Source of the DNA: Novosphingobium sp.
Lineage (GTDB): Bacteria; Pseudomonadota; Alphaproteobacteria; Sphingomonadales; Sphingomonadaceae
NCBI RefSeq assembly: GCF_025351285.1
Contig: NZ_JANXWG010000103.1
Coordinates: 1-64,000 of the forward strand
DNA length: 64,000 nt
Reading direction: 5' to 3'
Each line of letters opens with the position of its first letter. The stretch's first letter is position 1. The notes beneath the pieces are model-generated. The model searched no databases. It had not been told where the DNA came from and saw only the letters and a list, made by a program, of their open reading frames with translations. This document shows, piece after piece, positions 53,759 through 61,962 of this stretch. Made by a program: the position numbers and the translations under genes.

Positions 53759-54415
53759 ATGCCAGCCGTTATTTTCCCCGGTCCCGAAGGCCGCCTCGAA
53801 GGCCGTTTCCAGCCAAGTTCGCGCCCGCGCGCGCCCGTGGCGATGATCCTCCACCCGCACCCGCAAGCGGGCGGCACGATGAACGATCGCATCACGCAAG
53901 CGATGTACAAGACGTTCACTGCACGCGGCTTTGCCACCTTGCGCTTCAATTTCCGCGGCGTCGGCCGCAGCCAGGGCAGCTTCGACAACGGCGTGGGTGA
54001 ATTGTCCGATGCCGCCTCGGCGCTCGACTGGGTGCAGTCGATCCACCCCGAAGCACAGACCACCTGGATCGCCGGCTACAGCTTCGGCGCGCTGATCGGC
54101 ATGCAATTGCTGATGCGCCGCCCCGAAATCCGTGGCTTCATCTCGGTCGCCCCGCCGGCCAACATGTACGATTTCAGCTTCCTCGCCCCCTGCCCGGCCT
54201 CGGGCATCATGGTCCAGGGCGCCGCCGATACCGTGGTCACCCCCGGCGCGGTCCAGAAGCTGGTCGACAAGCTGCGCACGCAAAAGCACATCACCATCCA
54301 CCACGACGAAATCCCCCGCGCCAACCACTTCTTCGAGAACGAACTCGACGAGATGATGCGCTCGGTTGATACGTACCTGGATATGCGGTTGGCCCCTGAC
54401 TCCCCAATCAAATGA
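53759..54415 (+). CDS. Alpha/beta hydrolase (COG2945-like)
   Basis: This 218-residue cytoplasmic hydrolase has AMILHPHPQAGGTMND (oxyanion region), LRFNFRGVGRSQGSFDNGVGE, the nucleophile elbow IAGYSFGALIGMQ, GAADTVVTP and the histidine in PRANHFF. It matches the short dienelactone-hydrolase-like family. It is divergent from the cysteine desulfurase pair, an arrangement I have seen beside Fe-S assembly genes in this group, though its substrate is unknown. MPAVIFPGPEG at 53759 is the preferred start. Confidence 0.88.
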   Translation: MPAVIFPGPEGRLEGRFQPSSRPRAPVAMILHPHPQAGGTMNDRITQAMYKTFTARGFATLRFNFRGVGRSQGSFDNGVGELSDAASALDWVQSIHPEAQTTWIAGYSFGALIGMQLLMRRPEIRGFISVAPPANMYDFSFLAPCPASGIMVQGAADTVVTPGAVQKLVDKLRTQKHITIHHDEIPRANHFFENELDEMMRSVDTYLDMRLAPDSPIK

Positions 54416-54448
54416 CTTATTCGCCGATCAAGTAGCGGAAGGTCCTGA

Positions 54449-54484
54449 GTCCGGCGGCATGGGTGGTAACCCTTGCCGCCGGAC
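54449..54484. repeat. Dispersed palindromic repeat copy 4 / hairpin
   Basis: The sequence gtccggcggcatgggtggtaacccttgccgccggac has perfect 11-bp inverted arms. The inner gggtggtaaccctt equals the core of copy 2 at 6962-6995. It sits between convergent genes and may terminate both. Confidence 0.75.
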
Positions 54485-54488
54485 GTAT

Positions 54489-54686
54489 TTACTTCCCTGC
54501 CGCTACCACGGGCGCTTCACCACCCGCATCGGGCAGGCTCCAGATCGCGATGTTCGCGCCCAGGATCAGCGCCATGAACACCATCAGCGCGGGCCGCTGG
54601 CGTTCACCGCGCCGCCATAAGAAAACCGCGCCGGCGCACAGCGCCAGCGCGGTCAGCATCATCAGCGAGAGTGCGAAATCCAGCAT
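54489..54686 (-). CDS. Small two-span membrane protein
   Basis: This 65-residue protein, MLDFALSLMMLTALALCAGAVFLWRRGERQRPALMVFMALILGANIAIWSLPDA, has two hydrophobic spans joined by a basic loop. No family is recognised. It reads leftward, 22 bases after the next gene, so both are likely on one transcript. Confidence 0.7.
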   Translation of the reverse strand: MLDFALSLMMLTALALCAGAVFLWRRGERQRPALMVFMALILGANIAIWSLPDAGGEAPVVAAGK

Positions 54687-54708
54687 GGCCTGATTTCGCG
54701 TGCTCTGC

Positions 54709-55077
54709 TCAGTCCTTCTTGCCGAAGAAGCCCGAAGCCATGCCCAGCAGGCTGCCAGCGCCGGGGATCTTGTTGAGCAGGCCCGCGGCCATTTCCATCG
54801 CCTGAGGATTGCCTTCGATCATCGTCGCGAACTGGCCGAGCGAGCCTTCGCCGCCGATGTGACCGACGATCTGCTGCAGCACGGCGGGGTCGATCCCGGT
54901 CGAGGCAGCGGCGGTTTCGACCGTGTCGCCTTCCTGCGGGTGTGCGACGGCGAGTGCGGATACGGCCTGTTCTGCGGTTTCGGGGCTGATACCAAGCTTT
55001 GTCGCCATGTTCGCCACATCGATCGGTGCGCCATCACCGCCACCGAGTTGGCCCAGAATGCTGTCGAAAATGCTCAT
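54709..55077 (-). CDS. Small DUF937-like protein
   Basis: This 122-residue, mostly helical protein starts MSIFDSILGQLGGGDGAPIDVANMATKLGISPETAEQAVSAL and ends LLNKIPGAGSLLGMASGFFGKKD. The glycine-rich, helix-repeat style resembles the DUF937/YidB-like group, but the match is weak. No catalytic residues stand out. The upstream 48 bases separate it from the GATase gene. Confidence 0.68.
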   Translation of the reverse strand: MSIFDSILGQLGGGDGAPIDVANMATKLGISPETAEQAVSALAVAHPQEGDTVETAAASTGIDPAVLQQIVGHIGGEGSLGQFATMIEGNPQAMEMAAGLLNKIPGAGSLLGMASGFFGKKD

Positions 55078-55125
55078 TCGATTGTCTCCATCTACGATCC
55101 CGCGATCAGCATAGACGCGTTATTG

Positions 55126-56040
55126 TTACACTTCCAGCGCGTGGATTTCGGCCATGCGGCGGGCTCCGTCGCTGCGCACGAGTAACGCACTGTATTCAGG
55201 CACTTCGATCCACGTGGCGAAATCGCTGGTGAGCGGTTCGGAGGCGACGATCACGCTGTCTGCGCGCGCGGCGCCGCCAGTCAGCTTCCATTCGTTGTCG
55301 TGGAGCCCGTAGTCGCTGCCGAAGCTGTACCACATGCTGAGGAATTCGTTGGTGCCCTGCATCTGCGCCTGGCCCGACTTGCCGAAATCGAACGTGAACC
55401 GCACCGCAACCAGGTTTACGCCATCGCAGAAAATGAGGTTGGTCGACGACGAGCGATCGATGCCGTGCGCGCGCCGAACTTCGCGCACGATCGCCAAAGC
55501 GCGGGTGATGGCGGCCAGGATCTCCTCGGGCGCGTTGATGCGATACGGATCTTCAAGCGCCGATACGGTCAGCGCGTAAAGCCATTCGCTGTCGGTCGAC
55601 CCCTGGATGTGCCGCGCGAATTCGGGCTTCACGTAAGGCACCAGATCGAAGCGAACGCTGCGGAAATCGGCCAGATCGCCGTTGTGCGCCATCGCCAGCG
55701 GCACGCCATCGAAGCGGAAGGGGTGGACGTTCTGCTCGTTGATCTGGACCGTGGAATTGTACGCCACGCCGCGAATATGCGCGAGCAGGGCGCTCGGCTG
55801 GAGCTTGCTGGCGAGCGCCTTGAGGTTGCGATCGAACAGCGCGACTTGCGTGGTGCGATAGCGGAACGGCGCGTGCGGTTCGTGGCTGGCAGGGTCCCAC
55901 GCCGCCATGCCGAAGCCCGCCAGGTTGAGCATGGCCAGCATCCGCGCGTGGATCGTCTGGTTGAGCAGCGACGAATCGGGCGCGTAAAGCAGGTGGTCGA
56001 GCAAGACCGGTGTGCCGAGGTAGCTGAGGATGCGGCACAT
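55126..56040 (-). CDS. Class II glutamine amidotransferase (YafJ-like)
   Basis: This 304-residue protein starts MCRILSYLG, so cysteine 2 is the N-terminal nucleophile after Met removal. It has HIRGVAYN, MAHNGDLADFRSVR and STDSEWLYALTVSAL, as in the YafJ-type Ntn-hydrolase GATase family. It lacks a synthetase domain, so the acceptor is unknown. Its ATG overlaps the stop of the cNMP-binding gene by one base, linking the two functions. Confidence 0.9.
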   Translation of the reverse strand: MCRILSYLGTPVLLDHLLYAPDSSLLNQTIHARMLAMLNLAGFGMAAWDPASHEPHAPFRYRTTQVALFDRNLKALASKLQPSALLAHIRGVAYNSTVQINEQNVHPFRFDGVPLAMAHNGDLADFRSVRFDLVPYVKPEFARHIQGSTDSEWLYALTVSALEDPYRINAPEEILAAITRALAIVREVRRAHGIDRSSSTNLIFCDGVNLVAVRFTFDFGKSGQAQMQGTNEFLSMWYSFGSDYGLHDNEWKLTGGAARADSVIVASEPLTSDFATWIEVPEYSALLVRSDGARRMAEIHALEV

Positions 56041-57059
56041 CAGGCGTGTCCCCCCAGACCGCCCAGATTGAACCGTTCGAGCGCGAGCGCGCGGCCGAGG
56101 TGGCGATTGGCGCGGCGCTGGTCGCGCACCAGTTGCCGGCCGAGCACCAGGGCCAGCGCGCCGTGCCAATCGTTCGCGCTGCCGGAATCGTTCGTCGAAT
56201 CGGGTTGCAGCACCGGCTGCAAGACTTTGCCCGGCACGCGCAGCAGCACGCAATCCTCGGCTGCCGCGATGTCGAGCGATGGCGCCGCACCGTCCTCGAG
56301 CGCAATCACGTTGACGCATTCGCCCGGTCCGTGGATCGAAATCTGCTCGGCCCCGCCGGTGCGCGCCATCGATGCGCGCAGTGCGCCGCGCAGCACGATC
56401 CACAAAGTGTTCGGCGTATCGTCGTTGATGCAAACCAGCCCCTGGCCCCGCTCCACCCCGACCATCCGCGACGGCGTGGCCAGCGCCCTTGCCCCGTCTG
56501 GTCCCAGATCGGCGAGCTTTCCGAGCCCCGCTAGCAAGGCTGCGGCATCGCCAGCGACCGGGACGGGCTTGGCCATGAACGAAATTGCCCGTCGCAGGCT
56601 CGATGGCTCGAAGCGGCCCTCTGCCGCGATCCGCGCAAGTGTGGCGCGGGTGCGCGTGGCCACCAGCCGGCGCAAACCGGCCGCAAGTTGCACGGTGCCG
56701 GGCTGCGCATCGGCCAGCAGCGCATGAAATCGCGCGCGGCTGATCCGCAAACCCTCGCTCGGCAGCAGCGCGGTCACGCGGGCCGAGCGTGGCGCATCGT
56801 CGAGCAGCGCAAATTCGCCGACCACTTCGCCCGGCAGGATCGGGCTGAGGGCTGCCGTATCGTCACCGGGAAGCCGCGTTTCGATCCCCAGTCGCCCGGA
56901 TTCGAGGATATACAGCGCGTCCGCCACGTCGCCCTGCCGGAACAGGACCTGGCCGCTATCGAGCGCAAAGCGTGTCGCATTGGCGAGCACTTCCGCGCGC
57001 GCCAACGCATCCAGCCGTGCCAATTGCGGCGATTGCGCGAAGATGTCTGCCCGAGCCAC
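56040..57059 (-). CDS. Protein with two cyclic-nucleotide-binding-like domains
   Basis: This 339-residue protein has a first cNMP-binding fold (about residues 15-125: LFRQGDVADALYILESGRLGIE...LPGEVVGEFALLDDAPRSARVTAL) and a second, less conserved one (about 195-305: VERGQGLVCINDDTPNTLWIVLRGALRA...GPGECVNVIAL). The first keeps the phosphate-binding cassette GEFALLDDAPRSA. There is no DNA-binding HTH, membrane span or kinase domain, so it is probably a regulatory subunit. It is coupled to the GATase gene. Confidence 0.85.
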   Translation of the reverse strand: MARADIFAQSPQLARLDALARAEVLANATRFALDSGQVLFRQGDVADALYILESGRLGIETRLPGDDTAALSPILPGEVVGEFALLDDAPRSARVTALLPSEGLRISRARFHALLADAQPGTVQLAAGLRRLVATRTRATLARIAAEGRFEPSSLRRAISFMAKPVPVAGDAAALLAGLGKLADLGPDGARALATPSRMVGVERGQGLVCINDDTPNTLWIVLRGALRASMARTGGAEQISIHGPGECVNVIALEDGAAPSLDIAAAEDCVLLRVPGKVLQPVLQPDSTNDSGSANDWHGALALVLGRQLVRDQRRANRHLGRALALERFNLGGLGGHA

Positions 57060-57065
57060 GCCCGA

Positions 57066-57572
57066 TCAGCCCCTCAGCGCCTTCCAGCGCGCCGCTCCCC
57101 CATCGCCGTAGATTCGCACCACATCCTTGCCGGTGTAGAATTCGCCGAACACTTCGGCGCCTTCGGGAAGCACGACCCAGGGCTGCTTGCTGTTGGTGAA
57201 GATATGCACGTCGGGCGGGCAGGCGCCAGGATCGTCGAGCGTACCCACGCGGATGAAACCGGCCTTTTCGCCCACGCCGCCGTAATGGCTCCACAACGCG
57301 ATCCGGCATGTCGGGCAGCGGAACACCGCCTGGCCGCGCCCCGATGCCGAAGGCGTGTCGATCCGCTCGGGCGCTGCGCCGGACAGTTCGAGCCGTTCCG
57401 CTTCGATCACCGCATTCAACGCGAAGGCAGCGCCGGATTCGCGCTGGCACCATGTGCAATGGCAGCAATGTACGACGATCGGCGCTTCGGTCAGCCGATA
57501 GCGGACTTCGCCGCAAGCGCAGCCGCCCCCAAGTCGCTGCTCCGAACCCTGCCCCTGCACCCCGTCCGCCAT
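57066..57572 (-). CDS. GFA family (glutathione-dependent formaldehyde-activating-like) protein
   Basis: This 168-residue zinc protein has the GFA pattern GGCACGEVRYRL, HCCHCTWCQRESGAAFALNAVI and FRCPTCRIALWSHY, with seven cysteines in the expected clusters. GFA proteins bind glutathione; the activity is often uncertain. It lies 6 bases upstream of the cNMP gene and downstream of the SRPBCC gene. Confidence 0.9.
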   Translation of the reverse strand: MADGVQGQGSEQRLGGGCACGEVRYRLTEAPIVVHCCHCTWCQRESGAAFALNAVIEAERLELSGAAPERIDTPSASGRGQAVFRCPTCRIALWSHYGGVGEKAGFIRVGTLDDPGACPPDVHIFTNSKQPWVVLPEGAEVFGEFYTGKDVVRIYGDGGAARWKALRG

Positions 57573-57582
57573 CAGCCCCCCT

Positions 57583-58026
57583 CTATTCTTCGCAAAGCGC
57601 CTTCAGTTGATCCGCCACGATACCCCAACCGGTGTCGAATCCCATATCCTTGTGATGCGCCATCGATTCGGGCGTCCAATGCCGCGCGCGGGCGGTGTAG
57701 CGGGTGCCGTGTCCTTCCGGCGCAATCTCCCAGATGCCAAGCATGAACGGACCCGCGGGCTCCAGATCGGCGGTGATGGCATCGGTAAAGGCAAAGCGCC
57801 GGCCATCGTCCCACGCCAGCACGAAGCCCTCGTGCGCGCTCTCCTCGCCCTCGGGCCCGCGCATGATCAGGCGCGAGCCACCGCCCGGGTGCCGATCAAG
57901 CTGATCGACTTCGGTGCGCCACGGCTTGGGTGCCCACCATTCGGGGATGCGGTTGGTCATCACGTCCCACACCCTGGCGGGCGGGGCGGAGATCAGGCGG
58001 GTGACGCTGAGTTCAAGATTGCTCAT
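57583..58026 (-). CDS. SRPBCC (AHSA1-like) domain protein
   Basis: This 147-residue protein, MSNLELSVTRLISAPPARVWDVMTNRIPEWWAPKPWRTEVDQLD, ends GFDTGWGIVADQLKALCEE and has the START/AHSA1 helix-grip fold pattern, which binds a hydrophobic ligand. ATG 58038, immediately after the GST stop (TGAATG), is an alternative start; 58026 has GGAA upstream. It is one of a run of small stress proteins. Confidence 0.88.
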   Translation of the reverse strand: MSNLELSVTRLISAPPARVWDVMTNRIPEWWAPKPWRTEVDQLDRHPGGGSRLIMRGPEGEESAHEGFVLAWDDGRRFAFTDAITADLEPAGPFMLGIWEIAPEGHGTRYTARARHWTPESMAHHKDMGFDTGWGIVADQLKALCEE

Positions 58027-58038
58027 GGACAATTCCAT

Positions 58039-58695
58039 TCAATCGCGGTCGGGGGCGCCGAGCGGGAAGTAGCTGCGAAAAGGCCGCGCCGCCTCGATGC
58101 ATTGCGACACCGCGGGTAGCGCGACGAGATGCGCACGCCAGGCCGAAAGGCGGGGGAATTCTGCGCCGATCTGTTCGACCCAGTCGGCATAAAACAGCGA
58201 CGGCGCGGCCGCGCATTCGACCAGCGTGATCGCGCCAGCCCCCTCCTCGCGCCCGGCCAGCCATTCCTCCAGCCAGGCGTAAGTCCGCCGCAATTGCGCA
58301 GTCACTTCGGCCAGCACCACCGGATCGGGCGCTCCCGGATGGCGGATGGCTTCGGCCACCGCGCCCTGCATGGTGTTCATCACATAGTTGTCGAACACCC
58401 GGTCCATCGTCCGCACATCGAGCGCAGCCGCAGCGTCTGCGGGAATCAGCGGCAGATCGGCCGGGAAGCGCTGGTTCAGGTATTCGATGATCGAGGTCGC
58501 CTCGAACACCACCTTGCCATCATCGACGAGCACCGGGAACTTAGCATGCGGCCCGCCGTGTTGCGCCACGATTGCGCCATGCTCGGGAAATTCGGCTTCG
58601 AGCACGCGGAAATCGTACTCCAGCCCCAGCGCATGGAGCGCGATCTGCGCCTTCCACGTGTAGGACGAGAACGGATGCCCATAAAGCGCGAGCAT
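58039..58695 (-). CDS. Glutathione S-transferase family protein
   Basis: This 218-residue protein has a thioredoxin-like N-terminal domain (LALYGHPFSSYTWKAQIALHALGL...KFPVLVDDGKVVFEATSIIEYL) and an all-helical C-terminal domain with the family N-cap region. The serines in PFSSY are candidate catalytic residues. Its ATG overlaps the stop of the upstream VOC gene (TGATG). Confidence 0.92.
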   Translation of the reverse strand: MLALYGHPFSSYTWKAQIALHALGLEYDFRVLEAEFPEHGAIVAQHGGPHAKFPVLVDDGKVVFEATSIIEYLNQRFPADLPLIPADAAAALDVRTMDRVFDNYVMNTMQGAVAEAIRHPGAPDPVVLAEVTAQLRRTYAWLEEWLAGREEGAGAITLVECAAAPSLFYADWVEQIGAEFPRLSAWRAHLVALPAVSQCIEAARPFRSYFPLGAPDRD

Positions 58696-59177
58696 CACGC
58701 GCCCTTTCGCGCCGTATCGATCGCCGCAATGTCGATCTTCCTCATCCCCATCATCGCCATGAAGACGCGGCCGCGCGCGTCGGGGTCGGGGTCCTTCATT
58801 CCGTCGGTCAGCGCGCGCGGGGTGATCTGCCAGCTTATTCCCCATTTGTCCTTGCACCAGCCGCACTGGCTTTCCTGTCCGCCGTTGCCGACGATCGCAT
58901 TCCAGTAGCGGTCGGTCTCCTCCTGCGAATCGGTCGGCACTATGAACGAGAAAGCCTCGCTGTGCTTGAAGTGCGGCCCGCCGTTGAGCCCCACGCACGG
59001 CAGGCCCATCACGCTGAATTCCACCGTCAGCGCGTCGCCCTTCTGCCCATCGGGATAATCACCCGGCGCGCGCTGGACCGTGCCGACGTGCGTGTCGGGG
59101 AAGGTCGCGGCATAGAACGTGGCGGCCTCCTCTGCGTTGCGTTCGTACCACAGGCACAGCGTGGGGGTTCCGGACAT
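58695..59177 (-). CDS. VOC family protein (PhnB/3-demethylubiquinone methyltransferase-like)
   Basis: This 160-residue protein shows LWYERNAEEAATFYAATFPDTHVGTVQRAPGDYP, NGGPHFKHSEAFSFIV, WNAIVGNGGQESQCGWCKDKWGISWQITPRAL and the C-terminal MMGMRKIDIAAI. This is the PhnB-like subgroup of vicinal oxygen chelate proteins, generally of unknown substrate. It is coupled to the following GST. Confidence 0.92.
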   Translation of the reverse strand: MSGTPTLCLWYERNAEEAATFYAATFPDTHVGTVQRAPGDYPDGQKGDALTVEFSVMGLPCVGLNGGPHFKHSEAFSFIVPTDSQEETDRYWNAIVGNGGQESQCGWCKDKWGISWQITPRALTDGMKDPDPDARGRVFMAMMGMRKIDIAAIDTARKGA

Positions 59178-59181
59178 GGCG

Positions 59182-59826
59182 TTATCCTTGTTTTTGAACC
59201 GCTTCGATCAGCGCATTGTCGATCGCCTTGGCCGCCTTGTAGCCTTCGCGCGCGCGGAACCGTTCTGCATAGGCTTCAAAGGCCGGGCGTGTCGGGATCG
59301 AGCCGAATGCCAGCCCCCAATCGACCTGGCTGCCGACGTAGACATCGGCCATCGTGAAGCGATCCCCGCAGACGAACGCATTCGCGGACAAGTGCTGGTC
59401 GAGCGTGTCCATCGTCCGATCGAAGCTGCCGAACCCGACCATGCCTTCGCGGCCCTCGGGCACCTCCCACCCCATCGCGCGCGCGACCACCGCTTGTTCG
59501 ATCGGGCCGGCGGCAAAGAACATCCAGCGCCAGTAATCGGCGCGTTCGGCGTCGGTCGGCGCCAATCCGGCGCCGGGTTCGGCAACTGCGAGATAGACGC
59601 AGATCGCCGCCGCCTCGGTTACCACGCAATCGGTTCCGTCGCGGCGATCAACCCCATGATCTACCAGCGTCGGCACCTTGTGCATCGCGTTGATCGCGGC
59701 GAGTTCGGGCGAACCCTTGGCGAAATCGACGATAACCGTTTCGTATTCGGCGCCCGCTTCATGAAGCGCCCAGCGCACGATCTGCCCGCGCGACATCGGG
59801 TTGGTATAGAAGGTGTAGCAGGCCAT
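59182..59826 (-). CDS. Glutathione S-transferase family protein
   Basis: This 214-residue protein begins MACYTFYTNPMSRGQIVRWALHEAGAEYETV and has HKVPTLVDHG and VTEAAAICVYLA in the thioredoxin-like domain. The helical C-terminal half carries NAFVCGDRFTMADVYVGSQVDWGL. It starts at 59826, 9 codons inside the track's ORF, and lies 4 bases before the VOC gene. Confidence 0.92.
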   Translation of the reverse strand: MACYTFYTNPMSRGQIVRWALHEAGAEYETVIVDFAKGSPELAAINAMHKVPTLVDHGVDRRDGTDCVVTEAAAICVYLAVAEPGAGLAPTDAERADYWRWMFFAAGPIEQAVVARAMGWEVPEGREGMVGFGSFDRTMDTLDQHLSANAFVCGDRFTMADVYVGSQVDWGLAFGSIPTRPAFEAYAERFRAREGYKAAKAIDNALIEAVQKQG

Positions 59827-59910
59827 GAGCGGTCTCCAGGAAGACAGGAACAAACAAGGAATATGATGCGCCGAGTCGAGTTAAGGCGTGTTGTGTTCAA
59901 GTGACGCGGT

Positions 59911-60720
59911 TCAAGCCAGCGCGCCAACCACTCCGAAGCGCGCGCCTTGCGGATCGATCGCCATGACCACGTGATCGCCGCCGGGCACTTCATGCGGGCC
60001 GCTGGTCACCGTGCCGCCGCCCGTCTCGATCGCCGCCTTGGCCGACGTGACATTGGGCACGCGGAAATAGAGCAACCACTGCGCCGGCGCGCTTTCATCG
60101 TGGCGCTGCATGATCGCGCCGAGCTGCATCCCATGGTGATCGATGAAGCAGTAATCGCCCATCGGCCCCATCGGCATGACGTTGTCGAAAGTGAAGCCGA
60201 AATGCTTGCCATAGAACGCCTTGGCGCCCGCCAGATCGGGGCTGGCCAGTTCGTTCCAGGCCACGTGCTGCGCGGTGTTGGGCGCAAACACGTCGCTTGC
60301 CATGTTTTCCATGCCCGCCGGCGGCTTCGGCTTCATCAGGTAGAACGCCACGCCTTGCGGATCGGACAGCATCGCAAACCGGCCGACTTCGTGATCGACT
60401 GCGGGCATGACCAAGTTTGCGCCATCGGCCGCCATCGCCGCAATCGCCGCGTCAACGTCCGCGACATGGAAATACGGCAGCCAGATCGGACAGGCACCGT
60501 GCTCCTGCATTGCGGGCGAAAGTTGGAGCATCCCACCGGCCTGGCCGCCATCGTCGCGCCCGATCATGCGGTAATCCATGTCGGCCTTGGGATCGGGCTG
60601 GCCGGCGATGGTCCAGCCGACCACGTCGCCGTAAAAGCGCGCAGCGGCGTTGGCATCGCTGGTCATGAGTTCGTACCAGATGAACGCGCCGGCCGGATTG
60701 GGCCCCTTCGTTTCAGCCAT
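59911..60720 (-). CDS. Two-domain VOC (glyoxalase/bleomycin-resistance-like) protein
   Basis: This 269-residue protein is made of two similar halves: FIWYELMTSDANAAARFYGDVVGW...DPQGVAFYLMKP and HVAWNELASPDLAGAKAFYGKHFGF...DPQGARFGVVG. The duplicated VOC modules would form one metal- or ligand-binding site. GGGGAGA precedes three consecutive ATGs; I use the last (60720). The substrate is unknown. Confidence 0.9.
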   Translation of the reverse strand: MAETKGPNPAGAFIWYELMTSDANAAARFYGDVVGWTIAGQPDPKADMDYRMIGRDDGGQAGGMLQLSPAMQEHGACPIWLPYFHVADVDAAIAAMAADGANLVMPAVDHEVGRFAMLSDPQGVAFYLMKPKPPAGMENMASDVFAPNTAQHVAWNELASPDLAGAKAFYGKHFGFTFDNVMPMGPMGDYCFIDHHGMQLGAIMQRHDESAPAQWLLYFRVPNVTSAKAAIETGGGTVTSGPHEVPGGDHVVMAIDPQGARFGVVGALA

Positions 60721-60777
60721 CATCATTCTCCCCGGGTAATTATGGGCGAAAAGCCGCCAAATATCATGCACTTGCCG

Positions 60778-61194
60778 TCAAACGGCATCAGCCGATTTCT
60801 CCGATCGGTCCATCCAGAACGGCTCCCATACGTGGCCATCGGGATCCACCAGCGTGCGCTGGTACGTGAAGCCGTGGTCTTCGGGCGGGTTGGCATCAGC
60901 GGTGCCGCCTGCCGCTGCGCCCGCCGCGATCATCGCATCGACCTCGGCGCGGCTGTCGACGGTGATCGCCAGGCTGACTTCGCTCGATCCGGTGGGGCAG
61001 ATCGGCCGGGTGGTGAAGCCCTGCCACTTGGCATGAGTCAGCAGCATCACCGATATGGCATCGCTCCACACCATCGCTGCGCCGGATTCATCGGAGAAGG
61101 CCGGGTTGTGGATGAAGCCAAGCGCTTCATAAAAGGCACGCGCGCGCGACAAGTCGGCCACGGGCAAGCTGACGAAGATCATCTTCACGGGCAT
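60778..61194 (-). CDS. VOC family protein
   Basis: This 138-residue glyoxalase-like protein shows FVSLPVADLSRARAFYEALGFIHNPAFSDESGAAMVW and YQRTLVDPDGHVWEPFWMD, the two ends of a single VOC module pair. It resembles the lactoylglutathione-lyase-related group used as resistance or detoxification proteins. It reads in the same direction as the rest of the cassette, 114 bases after tetR. Confidence 0.9.
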   Translation of the reverse strand: MPVKMIFVSLPVADLSRARAFYEALGFIHNPAFSDESGAAMVWSDAISVMLLTHAKWQGFTTRPICPTGSSEVSLAITVDSRAEVDAMIAAGAAAGGTADANPPEDHGFTYQRTLVDPDGHVWEPFWMDRSEKSADAV

Positions 61195-61308
61195 CATTCT
61201 CCAGTTGTCCGCGCACTTCAGGCCGGATCGGCCATGGAATCGACCAGGTTGAATACGGCGAGCGGCACCCGGGCGAAGGCTGTGGCTTCGAGCCGATGAG
61301 CGGGCGAA

Positions 61309-61962
61309 TCATGCGGCAAGCGACGGTTCCTCCGACAGCAGCAGTTCGACATAGCGCCGCAAGTGCCCAAGCGATTCGCGCGCGGCTGGTGCGGCTGCTT
61401 CCGGGGGAAGCGCCTTGGCGGTGACGAACGCGCCCTGGATCACCGTCTGCACGTGTCGCGCCAGGCTGACTGCACGGGGTTCAACCAGGCCCCGTGCAGC
61501 AAGTGCTGCGGCAATGTCGTCTTCCAGCGCGCGGGCGTTGGCACCGATGCTGGCTGCGCACGCGTCGCGGATTGCGGCGCTGGTGGCGAAGCTTTCCTGC
61601 AGCATCGTGCCCGCCACGCAACTGAAGCTTTCGGCCGGCCCTGAAATCAGCGCGATCCGCAAGTCGATATAGCCAAGCACCCGCACCGCCGGATCTGCTT
61701 CATGATGGAACGGCGCCGATGCGAAGAATTCGCCGGTCGACCTTGACCAGTATTGTGCGGCGGCCACGCCAAGCTGTTCCTTGCTGGGAAAATGGTGGAA
61801 AAACGCGCCCTTGGTGACCCCTGCTTCAAGGCAGAGCTGATCCACGCTGGTGGCCGAAAAGCCCTGCGCGCGCACCAGCCGCACCGCTGCTTCGAGCAAT
61901 TTGTCCCGCGCAGTGGCCGGCTGGGGGCGGAAGGGGCGATTCGGGATCACCCCCCCAAACAT
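61309..61962 (-). CDS. TetR/AcrR family transcriptional repressor
   Basis: This 217-residue regulator has the HTH ATARDKLLEAAVRLVRAQGFSATSVDQLCLEAGVTKGAFFHHFPSKEQLG and a ligand-binding domain of the TetR_C type. The annotated ATG 61962 lies inside a perfect palindrome that spans the putative promoter, so the true start may be GTG 61950 (after GGGGGG). It is the first gene of the leftward detoxification run and probably represses itself and the genes after it. Confidence 0.92.
   Translation of the reverse strand: MFGGVIPNRPFRPQPATARDKLLEAAVRLVRAQGFSATSVDQLCLEAGVTKGAFFHHFPSKEQLGVAAAQYWSRSTGEFFASAPFHHEADPAVRVLGYIDLRIALISGPAESFSCVAGTMLQESFATSAAIRDACAASIGANARALEDDIAAALAARGLVEPRAVSLARHVQTVIQGAFVTAKALPPEAAAPAARESLGHLRRYVELLLSEEPSLAA

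Noticed and set aside
61127-61312. 61-residue minus-strand ORF between VOC and tetR
   Set aside because: It has no ribosome site, is Pro/Ser/Arg-rich and overlaps the start of the VOC gene.
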